From Streptococcus suis (GTDB taxonomy: Bacteria > Bacillota > Bacilli > Lactobacillales > Streptococcaceae), in assembly GCF_024509525.1 (NCBI RefSeq), contig NZ_JAMWEM010000007.1:49461-113460 (forward strand): a stretch of DNA of 64,000 nt, written 5' to 3'. Made by a program: the position numbers and the translations under genes. Under the pieces are notes generated by a model. It worked only from the letters and a program-made list of their open reading frames with translations. It did not search any database and was not told where the DNA came from. Positions within the stretch are counted from its first letter, which is position 1. Every line of letters begins with the position of its first letter. Shown here in pieces: positions 1 to 8,902 of the stretch.

Positions 1-223
1 ATACAGGCTGCTGTAAAGCAATGATTTCCAATGATTTTTGTTCTAATTTGATTTCAAATTCATTGATTTTTTTGTCGGCTTCAATGACCTCTTTAGCCAA
101 TTCGCGATCGTGGGTAATAAAGGCGCGGACAGCATTATTAAGCTGCGCTAGAACTTCGTTTCCCATTGCGTAAAATTGATTATGCAATTTATCCAGTTCT
201 GTTTCAAATTGTGAGCGTAACAT
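1..223 (-). CDS. phoU: Phosphate signalling/uptake regulator PhoU (N-terminal part; runs off window)
   Basis: The minus-strand frame opens at an ATG at 221-223, preceded by an AAGGAGAA ribosome site, and stays open to the window edge. The translation begins MLRSQFETELDKLHNQF and continues with the amphipathic helical pattern of PhoU proteins. PhoU is a peripheral protein that represses Pst uptake and relays phosphate status to the PhoR-type sensor. It is the last gene of the pst operon, starting 26 bases after the second pstB stop. Only about 74 residues are visible, so domain completeness cannot be judged. Confidence 0.85.
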   Translation of the reverse strand, partial: MLRSQFETELDKLHNQFYAMGNEVLAQLNNAVRAFITHDRELAKEVIEADKKINEFEIKLEQKSLEIIALQQPV

Positions 224-249
224 ATTTTTCTCCTTATTGTAGGGGCAGA

Positions 250-1008
250 TTATCCAAATTTACCTGTAATATAGTCTTCTGTTTCTTTATGAGCTGGGTT
301 TAAGAACATATCTTTGGTCTTGTTGTACTCAATCAAATCTCCGTCTAGGAAGAAACCAGTACGATCTGAGATACGGGATGCTTGTTGCATTGAACGTGTC
401 ACCAGAACCATAGTATACTTATCCTTTAAGCCATACAGGGTATCTTCAATCTTACCAGCTGAAATCGGATCAAGCGCTGATGTAGGCTCATCTAGTAAAA
501 TAATCTTTGGACTTGTTGCCAATACCCGTGCTACACAGACGCGTTGCTGCTGACCGCCTGATAGACCAATAGCTGAATCATGTAAGCGATCTTTAACTTC
601 ATCCCAAATAGACGCACCGATTAATGATTTTTCTACTGCTTCATCTAGAACTTTCTTATCCTTTACACCATTGATACGAAGACCATAAACCACGTTCTCA
701 TAAATGGACATTGGGAATGGGTTGGGTTGTTGGAAAACCATACCAATCTCTTTACGGAGGTCAACTGTGTCCGTACGCGGGCTATAAATGTTCTTGCCGT
801 TGTAGTCAATCGCACCTGTCAGAGTCACTTCTGGGTTCAAGTCACCCATACGGTTAATGGAACGCAAGAGAGTTGACTTTCCTGAACCTGACGGACCAAT
901 CAAGGCCGTGATTTCATTTGGATAAAACTCCATGGAAACATTGTTCAAGGCCTTCTTTTTGTTGTAGTAAACAGACAAATCTTTTACTTGTAAAATAGGT
1001 GATGTCAT
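250..1008 (-). CDS. pstB: Phosphate ABC transporter ATPase PstB (second paralogue, altered switch residue)
   Basis: Cytoplasmic ATPase subunit of the Pst high-affinity phosphate importer, 252 aa. Walker [10 protein letters not shown] is near residues 38-46, Q-loop VFQQPNPFP near 91-99, signature LSGGQQQR near 149-156 and Walker [13 protein letters not shown] near 169-180. The switch position, normally VTHNMQQ in PstB, reads VTRSMQQ here (Arg205). The upstream PstB paralogue has the normal His. The two ATPases therefore probably form a heterodimer with one altered catalytic site, or this copy is less active. It lies 11 bases after the first pstB and is followed by phoU. Confidence 0.95.
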   Translation of the reverse strand: MTSPILQVKDLSVYYNKKKALNNVSMEFYPNEITALIGPSGSGKSTLLRSINRMGDLNPEVTLTGAIDYNGKNIYSPRTDTVDLRKEIGMVFQQPNPFPMSIYENVVYGLRINGVKDKKVLDEAVEKSLIGASIWDEVKDRLHDSAIGLSGGQQQRVCVARVLATSPKIILLDEPTSALDPISAGKIEDTLYGLKDKYTMVLVTRSMQQASRISDRTGFFLDGDLIEYNKTKDMFLNPAHKETEDYITGKFG

Positions 1009-1019
1009 TTTTTACCTCT

Positions 1020-1823
1020 CTAACCAAAGTGACCTGAAACGTAGTCGTTGGTGGATTTCAATTTGGCATTCTGGAAAATATTAGTGGTCTTGTCGTACTC
1101 GATCAAGTCACCAAGATAGAAGAATGCAGTGTAATCACTAGCACGAGCTGCTTGTTGCATATTGTGCGTTACGATGATAATGGTATAGTTTTTCTTAAGC
1201 TCAAACATGGTTTCTTCCAACTGCATAGTCGCAATCGGGTCCAAGGCTGAAGCAGGCTCGTCCATAAGCAGGATTTCTGGCTTCACAGAAATCGCACGAG
1301 CGATGCACAGACGTTGTTGCTGACCACCTGACAGGGTCAAGGCTGACTTGTGCAAATCGTCTTTGACTTGATCCCAAAGGGCTGCTTGCTTGAGCGAAGT
1401 TTCAACAATCTCGTCCAAGACCTTCTTGTCTTTTACCCCAGCACGTTCATGCGGGAAGGTGATGTTGTTGTAGATTGATTTTGCAAATGGGTTGGGGCGT
1501 TGGAAAACCATGCCGATATGCTTGCGAATCTCGTACACATTCATATCTGGACGGTTGACATCGATTCCTTCATAGAGAATCTGCCCTGTTACCTTGGCAA
1601 TATCAATGGTGTCATTCATCCGGTTCAAGCTACGAAGATAGGTTGACTTTCCGCAGCCAGAAGGACCGATGAGAGCTGTAATTTTATTTTTTTCAAACTG
1701 CATATCAATGCCCTTGATTGCTTCATTTTTACCGTAGTAAACGTGCAAGTCTTTGGTTGAAAGGGCAATTTTATCTTCTGGAAAAGTAATGATATGGCGT
1801 TCATTCCAGTTATATTCTGCCAT
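1020..1823 (-). CDS. pstB: Phosphate ABC transporter ATPase PstB (first paralogue, canonical)
   Basis: ATP-binding subunit of the Pst phosphate importer, 267 aa. It has an N-terminal extension ([17 protein letters not shown]) before the ABC domain, Walker [11 protein letters not shown]-loop VFQRPNPF, signature LSGGQQQR, Walker [13 protein letters not shown] and a normal switch [13 protein letters not shown]. All catalytic motifs are intact, unlike the adjacent paralogue. Located 25 bases after pstA in the same operon. Two tandem pstB genes are usual in streptococci. Confidence 0.96.
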   Translation of the reverse strand: MAEYNWNERHIITFPEDKIALSTKDLHVYYGKNEAIKGIDMQFEKNKITALIGPSGCGKSTYLRSLNRMNDTIDIAKVTGQILYEGIDVNRPDMNVYEIRKHIGMVFQRPNPFAKSIYNNITFPHERAGVKDKKVLDEIVETSLKQAALWDQVKDDLHKSALTLSGGQQQRLCIARAISVKPEILLMDEPASALDPIATMQLEETMFELKKNYTIIIVTHNMQQAARASDYTAFFYLGDLIEYDKTTNIFQNAKLKSTNDYVSGHFG

Positions 1824-1848
1824 TGTTTCTCCTTATAACGTTGCCTTC

Positions 1849-2733
1849 TTAGGCTGAAGTCATTTTTGAATGTAGTTTCTTACCGATGTAACGGGCAGAA
1901 AGGTTGAAAATCAAGATAAAGATGAGGAGAATAGCTGCACTTCCTGCTGCTACTTCTGTTCCATCTGGAATGGTTCCCTCACTATTGACCTTCCAGATAT
2001 GTACCGCCAAAGTTTCTGACTGACGGAAGATAGAGATTGGACTAGTAATACTGAGCGGATTCCAGTTAGACCAGTCAAGTGCTGGAGCAGATTGACCTGC
2101 CGTATAGATGAGGGCTGCTGCTTCACCGAAGATACGACCCGATGCCAAGACAATCCCTGTGACAATCCCTGGAAGAGCTTCTGGAATCACAACGTGAATA
2201 ACTGTTTCCCAACGTGACAAACCAAGAGCAAGCCCCGCTTCACGCTGTGTATGGTGAACGTGACGCAGGCTGTCCTCAACGTTACGTGTCATCTGTGGCA
2301 AGTTGAAAACGGTCAAAGCCAAGGCACCAGATAAAATCGAGAAGCCATATTCAAATTGCACCACGAAGATCAAGTAACCAAACAGACCAACGACAACCGA
2401 AGGAAGAGATGACAAAATCTCAATACAGGTACGGATAAAGTTGGTCAAGGGACCTTTTTTAGCATACTCAGCCAAGTAAATCCCTGCACCAGTTGACAGT
2501 GGAACTGAAATGACCAAGGTCACAACTAAAAGGAAAAATGAGTTGTACAGCTGAATACCGATACCTCCACCGGCTTTATACGATGAAGACTTGCCTGTCA
2601 AGAAATCCCAACTTAAATGTGGAATACCTCTGAGTAAAATATAGAGAATAAGAGCAGTCAAGATAACGACGATAACTGTTGCGATGGAGTAAAGAATCCC
2701 CGTCGCAAGTTTATCCATTTTTTTAGCGTGCAT
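1849..2733 (-). CDS. pstA: Phosphate ABC transporter permease PstA
   Basis: Integral membrane permease, 294 aa, pairing with PstC to form the phosphate channel. Several hydrophobic segments are visible (about residues 15-37, 70-90, 108-130, 145-165, 190-210, 262-285). The coupling-helix region EAGLALGLSRWETVIHVVIPEALPGIVTGIVLASGRIFGEAAAL matches the EAA loop of binding-protein-dependent permeases. It overlaps the end of pstC by 11 bases, indicating coupled translation in the pst operon. Confidence 0.95.
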   Translation of the reverse strand: MHAKKMDKLATGILYSIATVIVVILTALILYILLRGIPHLSWDFLTGKSSSYKAGGGIGIQLYNSFFLLVVTLVISVPLSTGAGIYLAEYAKKGPLTNFIRTCIEILSSLPSVVVGLFGYLIFVVQFEYGFSILSGALALTVFNLPQMTRNVEDSLRHVHHTQREAGLALGLSRWETVIHVVIPEALPGIVTGIVLASGRIFGEAAALIYTAGQSAPALDWSNWNPLSITSPISIFRQSETLAVHIWKVNSEGTIPDGTEVAAGSAAILLIFILIFNLSARYIGKKLHSKMTSA

Positions 2734-3640
2734 AGTTTTTCTTACCCTCTCTTGTAATAAATTTCATAACTAAATTGAAGATTAGACTCATGACCAAGAG
2801 GACAAGGGCAAGAGACCAGAGAACGTTGTTTTGAACAGTACCCATAACCGTGTTACCGATACCCATGGTCAAAACAGATGTCAAAGTAGCTGCTGGTGTT
2901 GTCAATGAAGTTGGGATAACTGCTGAATTACCAACTACCATTTGAATCGCCAAGGCCTCACCGAAGGCACGGGCCATACCGAAGATAACTGCTGTGAAAA
3001 TACCTGGCTTGGCAGCGTTCAAAATAACACGCCAGATTGTCTGCCAACGAGTTGCCCCCATTGCCAAACTCGCTTCACGGTAATGACGTGGAACCGCTCG
3101 CAAGCTATCTACTGTCATGAAGGTTACCGTTGGCAAAATCATAACGAAGAGTACGAAGACTCCTGACAGGATACCGAAACCTGTACCGCCAAAGATAGAG
3201 CGGACAAAGGGTACCACGATCTGCAGACCGATAAATCCATACACAACCGACGGAATACCGACCAACAATTCGATAACAGGTTGCAAGATTTTAGCTCCAC
3301 GTTTTGGTGAGATTTCTGTCATAAAGACTGCTGCACCAATCGCAATCGGGGTCGCCACTAAGGCTGACAAAATCGTTACGATGAAGGAACCAGAAATCAT
3401 TGGCAAGGCACCGAAGATTTTTGAACTTGGCTCCCACTTGCTACCAAATAGGAAATCTGTAATGCTCACGCCGTCTACAAAAAAAGTAGAGAGACCACGT
3501 TGGGCAACGAAAATTAAAATCATCGCTACGATGAAAACAATGAGTGAAAGGCAAAGGAAGGTAATCACCTTACCAAACCGCTCGAGTCGTGAGTTTTTAG
3601 AAGGTGAACTCAATTCTTTTGCAAGTTGTTGCTTGTTCAT
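2723..3640 (-). CDS. pstC: Phosphate ABC transporter permease PstC
   Basis: Membrane permease of the Pst phosphate importer, 305 aa, partner of PstA. The EAA loop is visible as YREASLAMGATRWQTIWRVILNAAKPGIFTAVIFGMARAFGEALA around residues 187-231, and there are six predicted membrane helices after a short cytoplasmic N-terminus (MNKQQLAKELSSPSKNSRLERF). It starts two bases after the pstS stop and overlaps pstA, so it belongs to the same transcript. Confidence 0.95.
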   Translation of the reverse strand: MNKQQLAKELSSPSKNSRLERFGKVITFLCLSLIVFIVAMILIFVAQRGLSTFFVDGVSITDFLFGSKWEPSSKIFGALPMISGSFIVTILSALVATPIAIGAAVFMTEISPKRGAKILQPVIELLVGIPSVVYGFIGLQIVVPFVRSIFGGTGFGILSGVFVLFVMILPTVTFMTVDSLRAVPRHYREASLAMGATRWQTIWRVILNAAKPGIFTAVIFGMARAFGEALAIQMVVGNSAVIPTSLTTPAATLTSVLTMGIGNTVMGTVQNNVLWSLALVLLVMSLIFNLVMKFITREGKKNYAR

Positions 3641-3642
3641 GT

Positions 3643-4512
3643 TTACTCCTTAACTGTGACAGTACCATCAACTGACTTCTCTACCTTCATATCGTGGACA
3701 GAGATGTAGCCCATACTTTCGACGATGCCATACTGCACTTCGTCTGACATCATGTATTCTAAGAATTCCTTTGTCAGATCTGTTGGCTCTCCCTTGGTGT
3801 ACATATGTTCGTAAGACCAGATTGGCCAGTCATTTGTTGTTACATTCTCTGCAGTTGGTTCAAAACCGTTCAATTTAATGGTTTTGACGCTATCATCAAG
3901 ATAAGCAAATGAAAGATATGAAATCGCTCCTGGCGTTTGACTTACAATGGATTTAACCATTCCGTTTGAATCCTGTTCCTGACTTTGAGTCGCCACCTCT
4001 CCATCCATGATAATGTTATCAAAGGTTGCACGTGATCCAGAACTTGCTGCACGGTTGATGATGGAAATCTCCAAATCCTTTCCGCCCAGCTCTTTCCAGT
4101 TCGTAATCTCACCAGTGAAAATTTTACGGAGTTCTTCTGTTGTCAAGTCGTCAACTGTCACTTTTTCATTGACGATAACGGCTAGACCAGCTACAGCTAC
4201 TTGGTGATCTACCAAGGCTGTCGCATCAATTCCATCCTTTTCCTCTGCAAATACGTCTGAGTTACCGATTTGTACAGCACCTGATTGGACCTGTGACAGA
4301 CCTGTACCAGATCCTCCACCTTGTACATTGACAGACTTACCTAGATTAGCCGAGCCGAATTCATCTGCTGCAGCTTCAACCAATGGTTGTAAAGCTGTAG
4401 AGCCAACTGCAGTAATGGATTCTCCACGGTCAATCCAAGATGCGCAAGCAGAAAGTGAGAGACTAGCTACTACTAACCCAACTGCCATTCCAAGCTTATG
4501 CTTTGTTTTCAT
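3643..4512 (-). CDS. pstS: Phosphate-binding lipoprotein PstS
   Basis: Extracellular phosphate receptor of the Pst system, 289 aa. The N-terminus has a type II signal peptide ending in the lipobox LSAC at residues 20-23, so the mature protein is lipid-anchored at Cys23. Phosphate-contacting motifs of the family are present: GSTALQPL near 38-45, [11 protein letters not shown] near 66-76 and [14 protein letters not shown] near 153-166. It is the first gene of the pst operon, with a promoter just upstream. Confidence 0.96.
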   Translation of the reverse strand: MKTKHKLGMAVGLVVASLSLSACASWIDRGESITAVGSTALQPLVEAAADEFGSANLGKSVNVQGGGSGTGLSQVQSGAVQIGNSDVFAEEKDGIDATALVDHQVAVAGLAVIVNEKVTVDDLTTEELRKIFTGEITNWKELGGKDLEISIINRAASSGSRATFDNIIMDGEVATQSQEQDSNGMVKSIVSQTPGAISYLSFAYLDDSVKTIKLNGFEPTAENVTTNDWPIWSYEHMYTKGEPTDLTKEFLEYMMSDEVQYGIVESMGYISVHDMKVEKSVDGTVTVKE

Positions 4513-4600
4513 GTGTATGTTTCCTTTACATTTTTCAGTGGAAATCCTCTTGATTTTCTTTGTATTTCACATCGTATTTACAAGATTTTTCCACTAGTCC

Positions 4601-4629
4601 ACTATATCACATAACTTTCCAACTTGCAA
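4601..4629 (-). promoter_or_regulatory. Promoter of the pst operon
   Basis: Reading the minus strand, TTGCAA (4624-4629) and TATAGT (4601-4606) are separated by 17 bases and lie about 90 bases upstream of the pstS start. The spacing fits a housekeeping sigma promoter. Phosphate control by a PnpR/PhoP-type regulator is expected from the family, but no operator was confidently identified. Confidence 0.55.
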
Positions 4630-4647
4630 AATATTTTTGTTGATTTT

Positions 4648-5952
4648 TTAGGAAAATCGTAGTCCCTTTGGAAAGCTGTTTTTAAGGGTTCCATCAACGA
4701 TTTTACCAAATCCTAGACCGTTGCCTTTTACAGCAATTTGATACCAGCCATTTGGTAAATCTGTTGGAACAGCAACCGTCTGTCCAGCTGCATAACGATA
4801 GAAGTCCTCTTCGGAGATTTCCACCCGTTTTTGCACTTCGCTACTAGTCAGGGCCAGCCCCAGAGCAAAGCTTGGCTCGAAGCGTTTTTTCTTGAAAATC
4901 CCAAGGTGTAATCCATTTCGGGCAATTCTGACCTTGGAAAGATCTGGTAAGCCAGTTGGTAAGAGATAAAGATTGTCACCGAAGACTTGCAATAGTCCGT
5001 CTAAGTCGATTGTCAAGTGTTGCTTAGCAAATTCCTGCCAAAGCTGGACTTGTTCACGCGTCAAATTAGACTTGCCAGACTTGATTTTCTTGGATGTTCG
5101 GTCACCAGTAGATTGGAATTTAGCCACAAACTGCCCTTCTCCCTTAAAATGATGTGGGTACATCCGTGCCGTTTGCGGAAAACCAATTCCTTCGACCATA
5201 CCATTGATTTTCGGTACAGGAAGCAGTTCCAAGTCGTACTCTTCTAGCAACCAAGCTACTATTTCTTCGTTTTCTTCTGGCGACCAGGTGCAAGTAGAAT
5301 AAACCAACTGCCCATTAGGAGCCAGCATCTCCATAGCTGACTCTAGAATTTCCCTTTGTAGCGCTGCACATTGACTTGGATAATCTTTGTTCCAATACTG
5401 AATTGCATCAGGATCTTTACGGAACATTCCTTCACCCGAACAAGGAGCATCTAGAACAATCAGGTCAAAATAAGCCGGAAAAAACTTGGCCAAACGGTCG
5501 GCAGACTCGTTGGTCACAACGACATTGCGAGCTCCAAAGCGTTCGATATTTTCAGCCAGTATCTTGGACCGTTTACTGGAAATTTCATTGCTGACTAAGA
5601 TGCCTGTGTTGTCTAAATAGGAAAGAAGGTGGGTGGATTTGCCTCCAGGCGCCGCGGCCAGATCCAGTACTCGCCAATTTTTCTGCGGAGCTGCTACTTG
5701 ACCAACTACCTGTGCGGCGGGTTCTTGGGAATAGACCAAGCCTGTCACGTGCTCAGGGGATTTTCCCGAAACCTTACCGTAGTAAGACCAAGACATCTCT
5801 GGAATAGCAGTTGGGAACTCCTGCTGGCTCTCCTTTAGGGGATTGGTGCGAAAACCTGAAACAGCAGGCTCTGCAAAGCTCTCAAAAAATGCTTGTGCTT
5901 CCGCTCCAAGCATTTGATTGTATTTATCAATGAATTCCTGAGGTAACTTCAT
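4648..5952 (-). CDS. rsmF: 16S rRNA m5C methyltransferase RsmF-like (NOL1/NOP2/Sun family)
   Basis: SAM-dependent RNA cytosine-5 methyltransferase, 434 aa. The SAM-binding motif VLDLAAAPGGKSTHLL lies near residues 95-110, the motif IV DAPCSGEGMFRKDPDA (catalytic-cycle Cys) near 168-183, and motif VI YSTCTWSPEENE with the nucleophilic Cys near 218-229. The C-terminal region resembles the RsmF/YebU extension with a PUA-like module. It overlaps the end of the upstream inositol-phosphatase-like gene by 26 bases. The exact target cytosine cannot be read from sequence. Confidence 0.9.
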   Translation of the reverse strand: MKLPQEFIDKYNQMLGAEAQAFFESFAEPAVSGFRTNPLKESQQEFPTAIPEMSWSYYGKVSGKSPEHVTGLVYSQEPAAQVVGQVAAPQKNWRVLDLAAAPGGKSTHLLSYLDNTGILVSNEISSKRSKILAENIERFGARNVVVTNESADRLAKFFPAYFDLIVLDAPCSGEGMFRKDPDAIQYWNKDYPSQCAALQREILESAMEMLAPNGQLVYSTCTWSPEENEEIVAWLLEEYDLELLPVPKINGMVEGIGFPQTARMYPHHFKGEGQFVAKFQSTGDRTSKKIKSGKSNLTREQVQLWQEFAKQHLTIDLDGLLQVFGDNLYLLPTGLPDLSKVRIARNGLHLGIFKKKRFEPSFALGLALTSSEVQKRVEISEEDFYRYAAGQTVAVPTDLPNGWYQIAVKGNGLGFGKIVDGTLKNSFPKGLRFS

Positions 5953-6709
5953 ATGTTAATTTTCCTTTTATCTCTGCTAGCATGGTGGTTGGTAAGAACA
6001 AAACATGCTCACGCCCTTCATACGAAGGCTCCTGTCCGTCAAATCCAACCAAACTGTAACCCAAGGATTGTCCCAGAATAGCAGCAGCTGCGTAATCCCA
6101 CGGAAATAGATAGGAAGCGTGAATAAGTAAGCGTCCTGATAGGACATGGGAAAAACTAATCCCTGCACTGCCATAAGACCGAGTTCCCAGCATTTGATCA
6201 GCTAAGTTAGCTAAACCAGCAATATTTTGGGCATAAAGTCCTGTATTAATACCGATCAAACTTTGAGATAGGGGTTTGGTTTCTGCTGGCGACAGGAGTT
6301 GCTCATTCTCATAGACTGGGAATTTCCCTCCACCATGGTAGAGTTTATCTGCCATGACATCGTAAATTAAGCCAAATTGGCCGATTCCATCCTCAAAATA
6401 AGCTAATAGTATCGCAAAATCAGTCTTCTGGGCAATAAAATTAGAAGTCCCATCAATTGGATCAATGACCCACACTCGCCCTTCCTTAATCGGACTACGC
6501 TGTTCGCTCTCCTCACCATAGATTAAATCGTGAGGGTAGCAAGCTATAATTTGTTCAACTAGTAGCTCTTGAACTTGATGGTCTAGTTGAGTTGCTAAAT
6601 CTGTGAAATGACCTTTGATTTCAATATCTAATTGATCATGTAAATGCAAACGAAGAAAATCTCCTGCATCTAAAATCAGTTTTTGGGCAAACTTATATTT
6701 AGATTTCAA
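5927..6709 (-). CDS. Inositol monophosphatase family protein
   Basis: Metal-dependent sugar/inositol phosphatase family, 260 aa from a TTG start at 6707-6709. I chose this start because an AAGGGAG ribosome site sits about 8 bases upstream and the product then begins at the usual family N-terminus ([18 protein letters not shown]). A longer frame reaches 6850 but lies inside the preceding gene. The metal-binding motifs [17 protein letters not shown] and WDYAAAA are all present. The start overlaps the stop of the UPF0223 gene by 11 bases, pointing to translational coupling. The physiological substrate is unknown. Confidence 0.88.
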   Translation of the reverse strand: MKSKYKFAQKLILDAGDFLRLHLHDQLDIEIKGHFTDLATQLDHQVQELLVEQIIACYPHDLIYGEESEQRSPIKEGRVWVIDPIDGTSNFIAQKTDFAILLAYFEDGIGQFGLIYDVMADKLYHGGGKFPVYENEQLLSPAETKPLSQSLIGINTGLYAQNIAGLANLADQMLGTRSYGSAGISFSHVLSGRLLIHASYLFPWDYAAAAILGQSLGYSLVGFDGQEPSYEGREHVLFLPTTMLAEIKGKLTYEVTSGIH

Positions 6710-6977
6710 GACGTACAACTCCCTTCTGCTGCTTTTGAGCTTGCTGAATAACACGGTAACTTGAATAGCCTGAATTGGCTTCAAATTCCTTGTCAATTTT
6801 TCTTTCTTCTCCTTTGCTTCTGACAACATTTTTAAACTCTTTGTAAGCAATTAAAATTTCTGTTGCCTGTGCTCCGCCTTCATAGGCTGCTTCCACTTGA
6901 TTCAAAAAAGAAAGCACGGAGGAAATCTCCTCAGTGCTCCACGAAAAATCAAGTGGATATGAATATTGTTTGTTCAT
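6699..6977 (-). CDS. UPF0223 family protein (YktA-like)
   Basis: Small soluble protein of 92 aa with the family pattern [18 protein letters not shown] near the N-terminus and a C-terminal [15 protein letters not shown]0223 proteins are widespread in Firmicutes and have no established biochemical function. It is 5 bases after the Spx-like gene and overlaps the inositol-phosphatase-like gene, so all three are co-transcribed. Confidence 0.88.
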   Translation of the reverse strand: MNKQYSYPLDFSWSTEEISSVLSFLNQVEAAYEGGAQATEILIAYKEFKNVVRSKGEERKIDKEFEANSGYSSYRVIQQAQKQQKGVVRLEI

Positions 6978-6982
6978 ATCAG

Positions 6983-7387
6983 TTACTGTCCTATCTCTGC
7001 TTTTAATGTTGCATTTTTTAACTCTTGCTTGCGATAATCCCTTGGTAAAAAGGCACGAATTTCATCTTCGTTAAATCCAATTTGCATCCTTTTTTCATCT
7101 AAAATAATAGGACGTCGCAGCAAACTTGGATAACTTTCAATTAGCTCAATCAGCTGGGAAACAGACAATTCATCTACATCGATATTGAGTTTTTGAAAGA
7201 CCTTGGAACGTGTTGAAATTAAATCATCTGTTCCATTTTCTGTCAAAGCCAGAATAGCCTTTAACTCATCAGCTGTCAAAGGACTTGTCATAATGTTGTG
7301 CTCTGTAAAAGGAACTTGATGATTAGTTAACCAAGCTCTCGCTTTTCGGCAGCTAGTACAGCTTGGTGATAAAAATAGGGTAATCAT
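6983..7387 (-). CDS. spxA: Spx/MgsR-family transcriptional regulator (ArsC fold)
   Basis: 134 aa protein starting at the ATG at 7385-7387 behind an AAAGGAG site; a longer frame to 7432 lacks a suitable site. The thioredoxin-like ArsC fold has the redox-switch motif CTSC at residues 10-13, as in Spx proteins that bind the RNA polymerase alpha subunit and control oxidative stress genes. The segment [26 protein letters not shown] matches the Spx C-terminal half. It is the first gene of the unit with UPF0223, the inositol-phosphatase-like gene and rsmF. Confidence 0.88.
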   Translation of the reverse strand: MITLFLSPSCTSCRKARAWLTNHQVPFTEHNIMTSPLTADELKAILALTENGTDDLISTRSKVFQKLNIDVDELSVSQLIELIESYPSLLRRPIILDEKRMQIGFNEDEIRAFLPRDYRKQELKNATLKAEIGQ

Positions 7388-7481
7388 AGTAAGCTCCTTT
7401 CTACAATATTTCTCGTTTATATTATACACCAAGAAATTACAAATGACAAGAAAAATTAGGATTGTTCGACTGACTCTTTGT

Positions 7482-7511
7482 AAAAAAGACAGGAATCGAA
7501 TCCTGCCTTTC
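7482..7511 (-). terminator. Intrinsic terminator after glucokinase
   Basis: On the minus strand the RNA can form a GGCAGGA/TCCTGTC stem with a short loop, followed by six U residues, directly at the end of the glucokinase gene. Confidence 0.8.
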
Positions 7512-8471
7512 CTATTTTAATACCAAGGAAGCTGCACCAATAACACCTGCATCATTTCCAAGAGTTGCCAAAGCAATTTTTGTGCTTTCTTTAATTGGAG
7601 GAAACACTGTTTCTTCAAATACTTTACGAACACCATTCAGTAAGAAATCACCTGCTGCAGATACCCCACCACCGATAACAATGTAAGCTGGATTAAGTGT
7701 GGCAGCGATATTAGAACAAGCTGTTCCTAAGTAACGTGAGAAGTTTCTATAAACAATCAAGGCTAAATCGTCACCTTCTTTGGCTAAATCAAAAACATCT
7801 TTTGCCGTGACATCTTGACCGTCATCAATCAAATTTTTAAGTTGTGAATTTCCTGCATATTCTTCAGCATAACGACGTGTTAAATTGACAATACCGGTAG
7901 CTGAGGCAACTGTTTCTAGACAACCTGCTTTACCACAGGTACACATAATCGGCGCTTCAAAATCAACAGTTAAATGCCCTAACTCTCCACCAGCACCACG
8001 GAAACCACGGATTAGATTGCCAGCAGCAACCACACCACCGCCGACACCTGTTCCCAGTGTCATGAAGACAACATCAGGATTATTCTCACCAGCGCCAACC
8101 CACTGCTCTCCCAGAGCTGCTACATTGGCATCATTGTCAATAAAGAAAGGCAAATCGAGCTCTGCTTCAAACTGCTCTTTGAGAGGTTGCAAGGTCTTCC
8201 AGTTCAGGTTGTAAGCCCCAATCACTGTACCCGCTGTGCTATCGACCACCCCTGGAGAACCCATACCAATTCCCAAGAAATCCTCCTTGGTCAAGTTGTG
8301 GGTTTCAAAGTGGTGCTTGATGCTTTCAATAATATCAGGCACAATGTGACTTCCTTCGTCTAATATATTTGTTTTGATGGACCATTTTTCTTGAATCTCT
8401 CCTGCAGGTGTTAAGATTGCCAATTTTACAGAAGTTCCTCCCAGATCAATACCGATAATTTTTTTAGACAT
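7512..8471 (-). CDS. glcK: ROK-family glucokinase
   Basis: Phosphorylates glucose with ATP in the cytoplasm, feeding sugars that enter without PTS phosphorylation into glycolysis. 319 aa from the ATG at 8469-8471 with a GAGGAG ribosome site; five extra in-frame codons upstream are not needed. The phosphate-binding motif [13 protein letters not shown] is near residue 7, the sugar-binding [11 protein letters not shown] and GTGVGGG motifs are mid-protein, and the ROK zinc cluster appears as [10 protein letters not shown]. Monocistronic, flanked by its own promoter and terminator. Confidence 0.95.
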   Translation of the reverse strand: MSKKIIGIDLGGTSVKLAILTPAGEIQEKWSIKTNILDEGSHIVPDIIESIKHHFETHNLTKEDFLGIGMGSPGVVDSTAGTVIGAYNLNWKTLQPLKEQFEAELDLPFFIDNDANVAALGEQWVGAGENNPDVVFMTLGTGVGGGVVAAGNLIRGFRGAGGELGHLTVDFEAPIMCTCGKAGCLETVASATGIVNLTRRYAEEYAGNSQLKNLIDDGQDVTAKDVFDLAKEGDDLALIVYRNFSRYLGTACSNIAATLNPAYIVIGGGVSAAGDFLLNGVRKVFEETVFPPIKESTKIALATLGNDAGVIGAASLVLK

Positions 8472-8498
8472 AATCGTTCTCCTCACATTATTTTCTCC

Positions 8499-8504
8499 AT
8501 TATA
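8499..8504 (-). promoter_or_regulatory. Minus-10 box of glcK promoter
   Basis: TATAAT on the minus strand about 28 bases upstream of the glcK ATG; the best -35 candidate is TTTACG 18 bases further upstream, which is weak. Confidence 0.5.
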
Positions 8505-8563
8505 TCACAATGCAAATGTTTGCGTAAAGCCTTTTCATAGATTTATTCAACTAAAAATATAAC

Positions 8564-8585
8564 GCTCTATCTAAAAAGATAGAGC
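8564..8585 (-). terminator. Terminator of the DUF1149-to-membrane-protein operon
   Basis: GCTCTATC and GATAGAGC form an 8-bp stem with a 6-base loop; on the minus strand it is followed by a U-rich run. The stop codon of the last gene (8567) lies inside the stem. Confidence 0.7.
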
Positions 8586-8902
8586 AAGATTACTAATTGA
8601 ATATGTAAAATAAAGCGGCCAACGGAAAATAGCATGACTGTGGTAAAATTGCTACCTTCCTTAGTCCCATTATAGAGAAAGAGGGTGGAAATAAAGGTAA
8701 ATCCCAAGGCAAAGCCCACCATCTGCCAATTATGGTAGGACTGACCGTAAAAATACAAAGTCACCGCCAATAAGAGAACAGATAAAACAGTCAAAACTAG
8801 TCGCAGACCATTCATCTTCTTGGATTTGAGATAGCTAAACAAGGCCGCTCCCAGCGTTACCAAGAAATAGATGACCATATAAGACATGACAAGAACTTTC
8901 AT
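8567..8902 (-). CDS. Small four-helix membrane protein, unknown function
   Basis: 111 aa, hydrophobic, with about four membrane segments (roughly residues 5-25, 33-52, 60-80 and 88-110) and a short basic loop SKKMNGLR between the first two. I do not recognise the family. It follows the uup-like ABC-F gene without a gap and is the last gene of a six-gene operon that also encodes dapB and cca. The start ATG at 8900-8902 directly abuts the preceding stop. Confidence 0.75.
   Translation of the reverse strand: MKVLVMSYMVIYFLVTLGAALFSYLKSKKMNGLRLVLTVLSVLLLAVTLYFYGQSYHNWQMVGFALGFTFISTLFLYNGTKEGSNFTTVMLFSVGRFILHIQLVILLYLFR

Noticed and set aside
3117..3653. 178-aa plus-strand frame across pstC
   Set aside because: Composition of an antisense shadow; pstC has full family motifs.
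5927..6850. Longer start for the inositol-phosphatase-like gene
   Set aside because: The additional 47 residues lie wholly inside UPF0223 and do not resemble the family; the TTG at 6709 has a good ribosome site.
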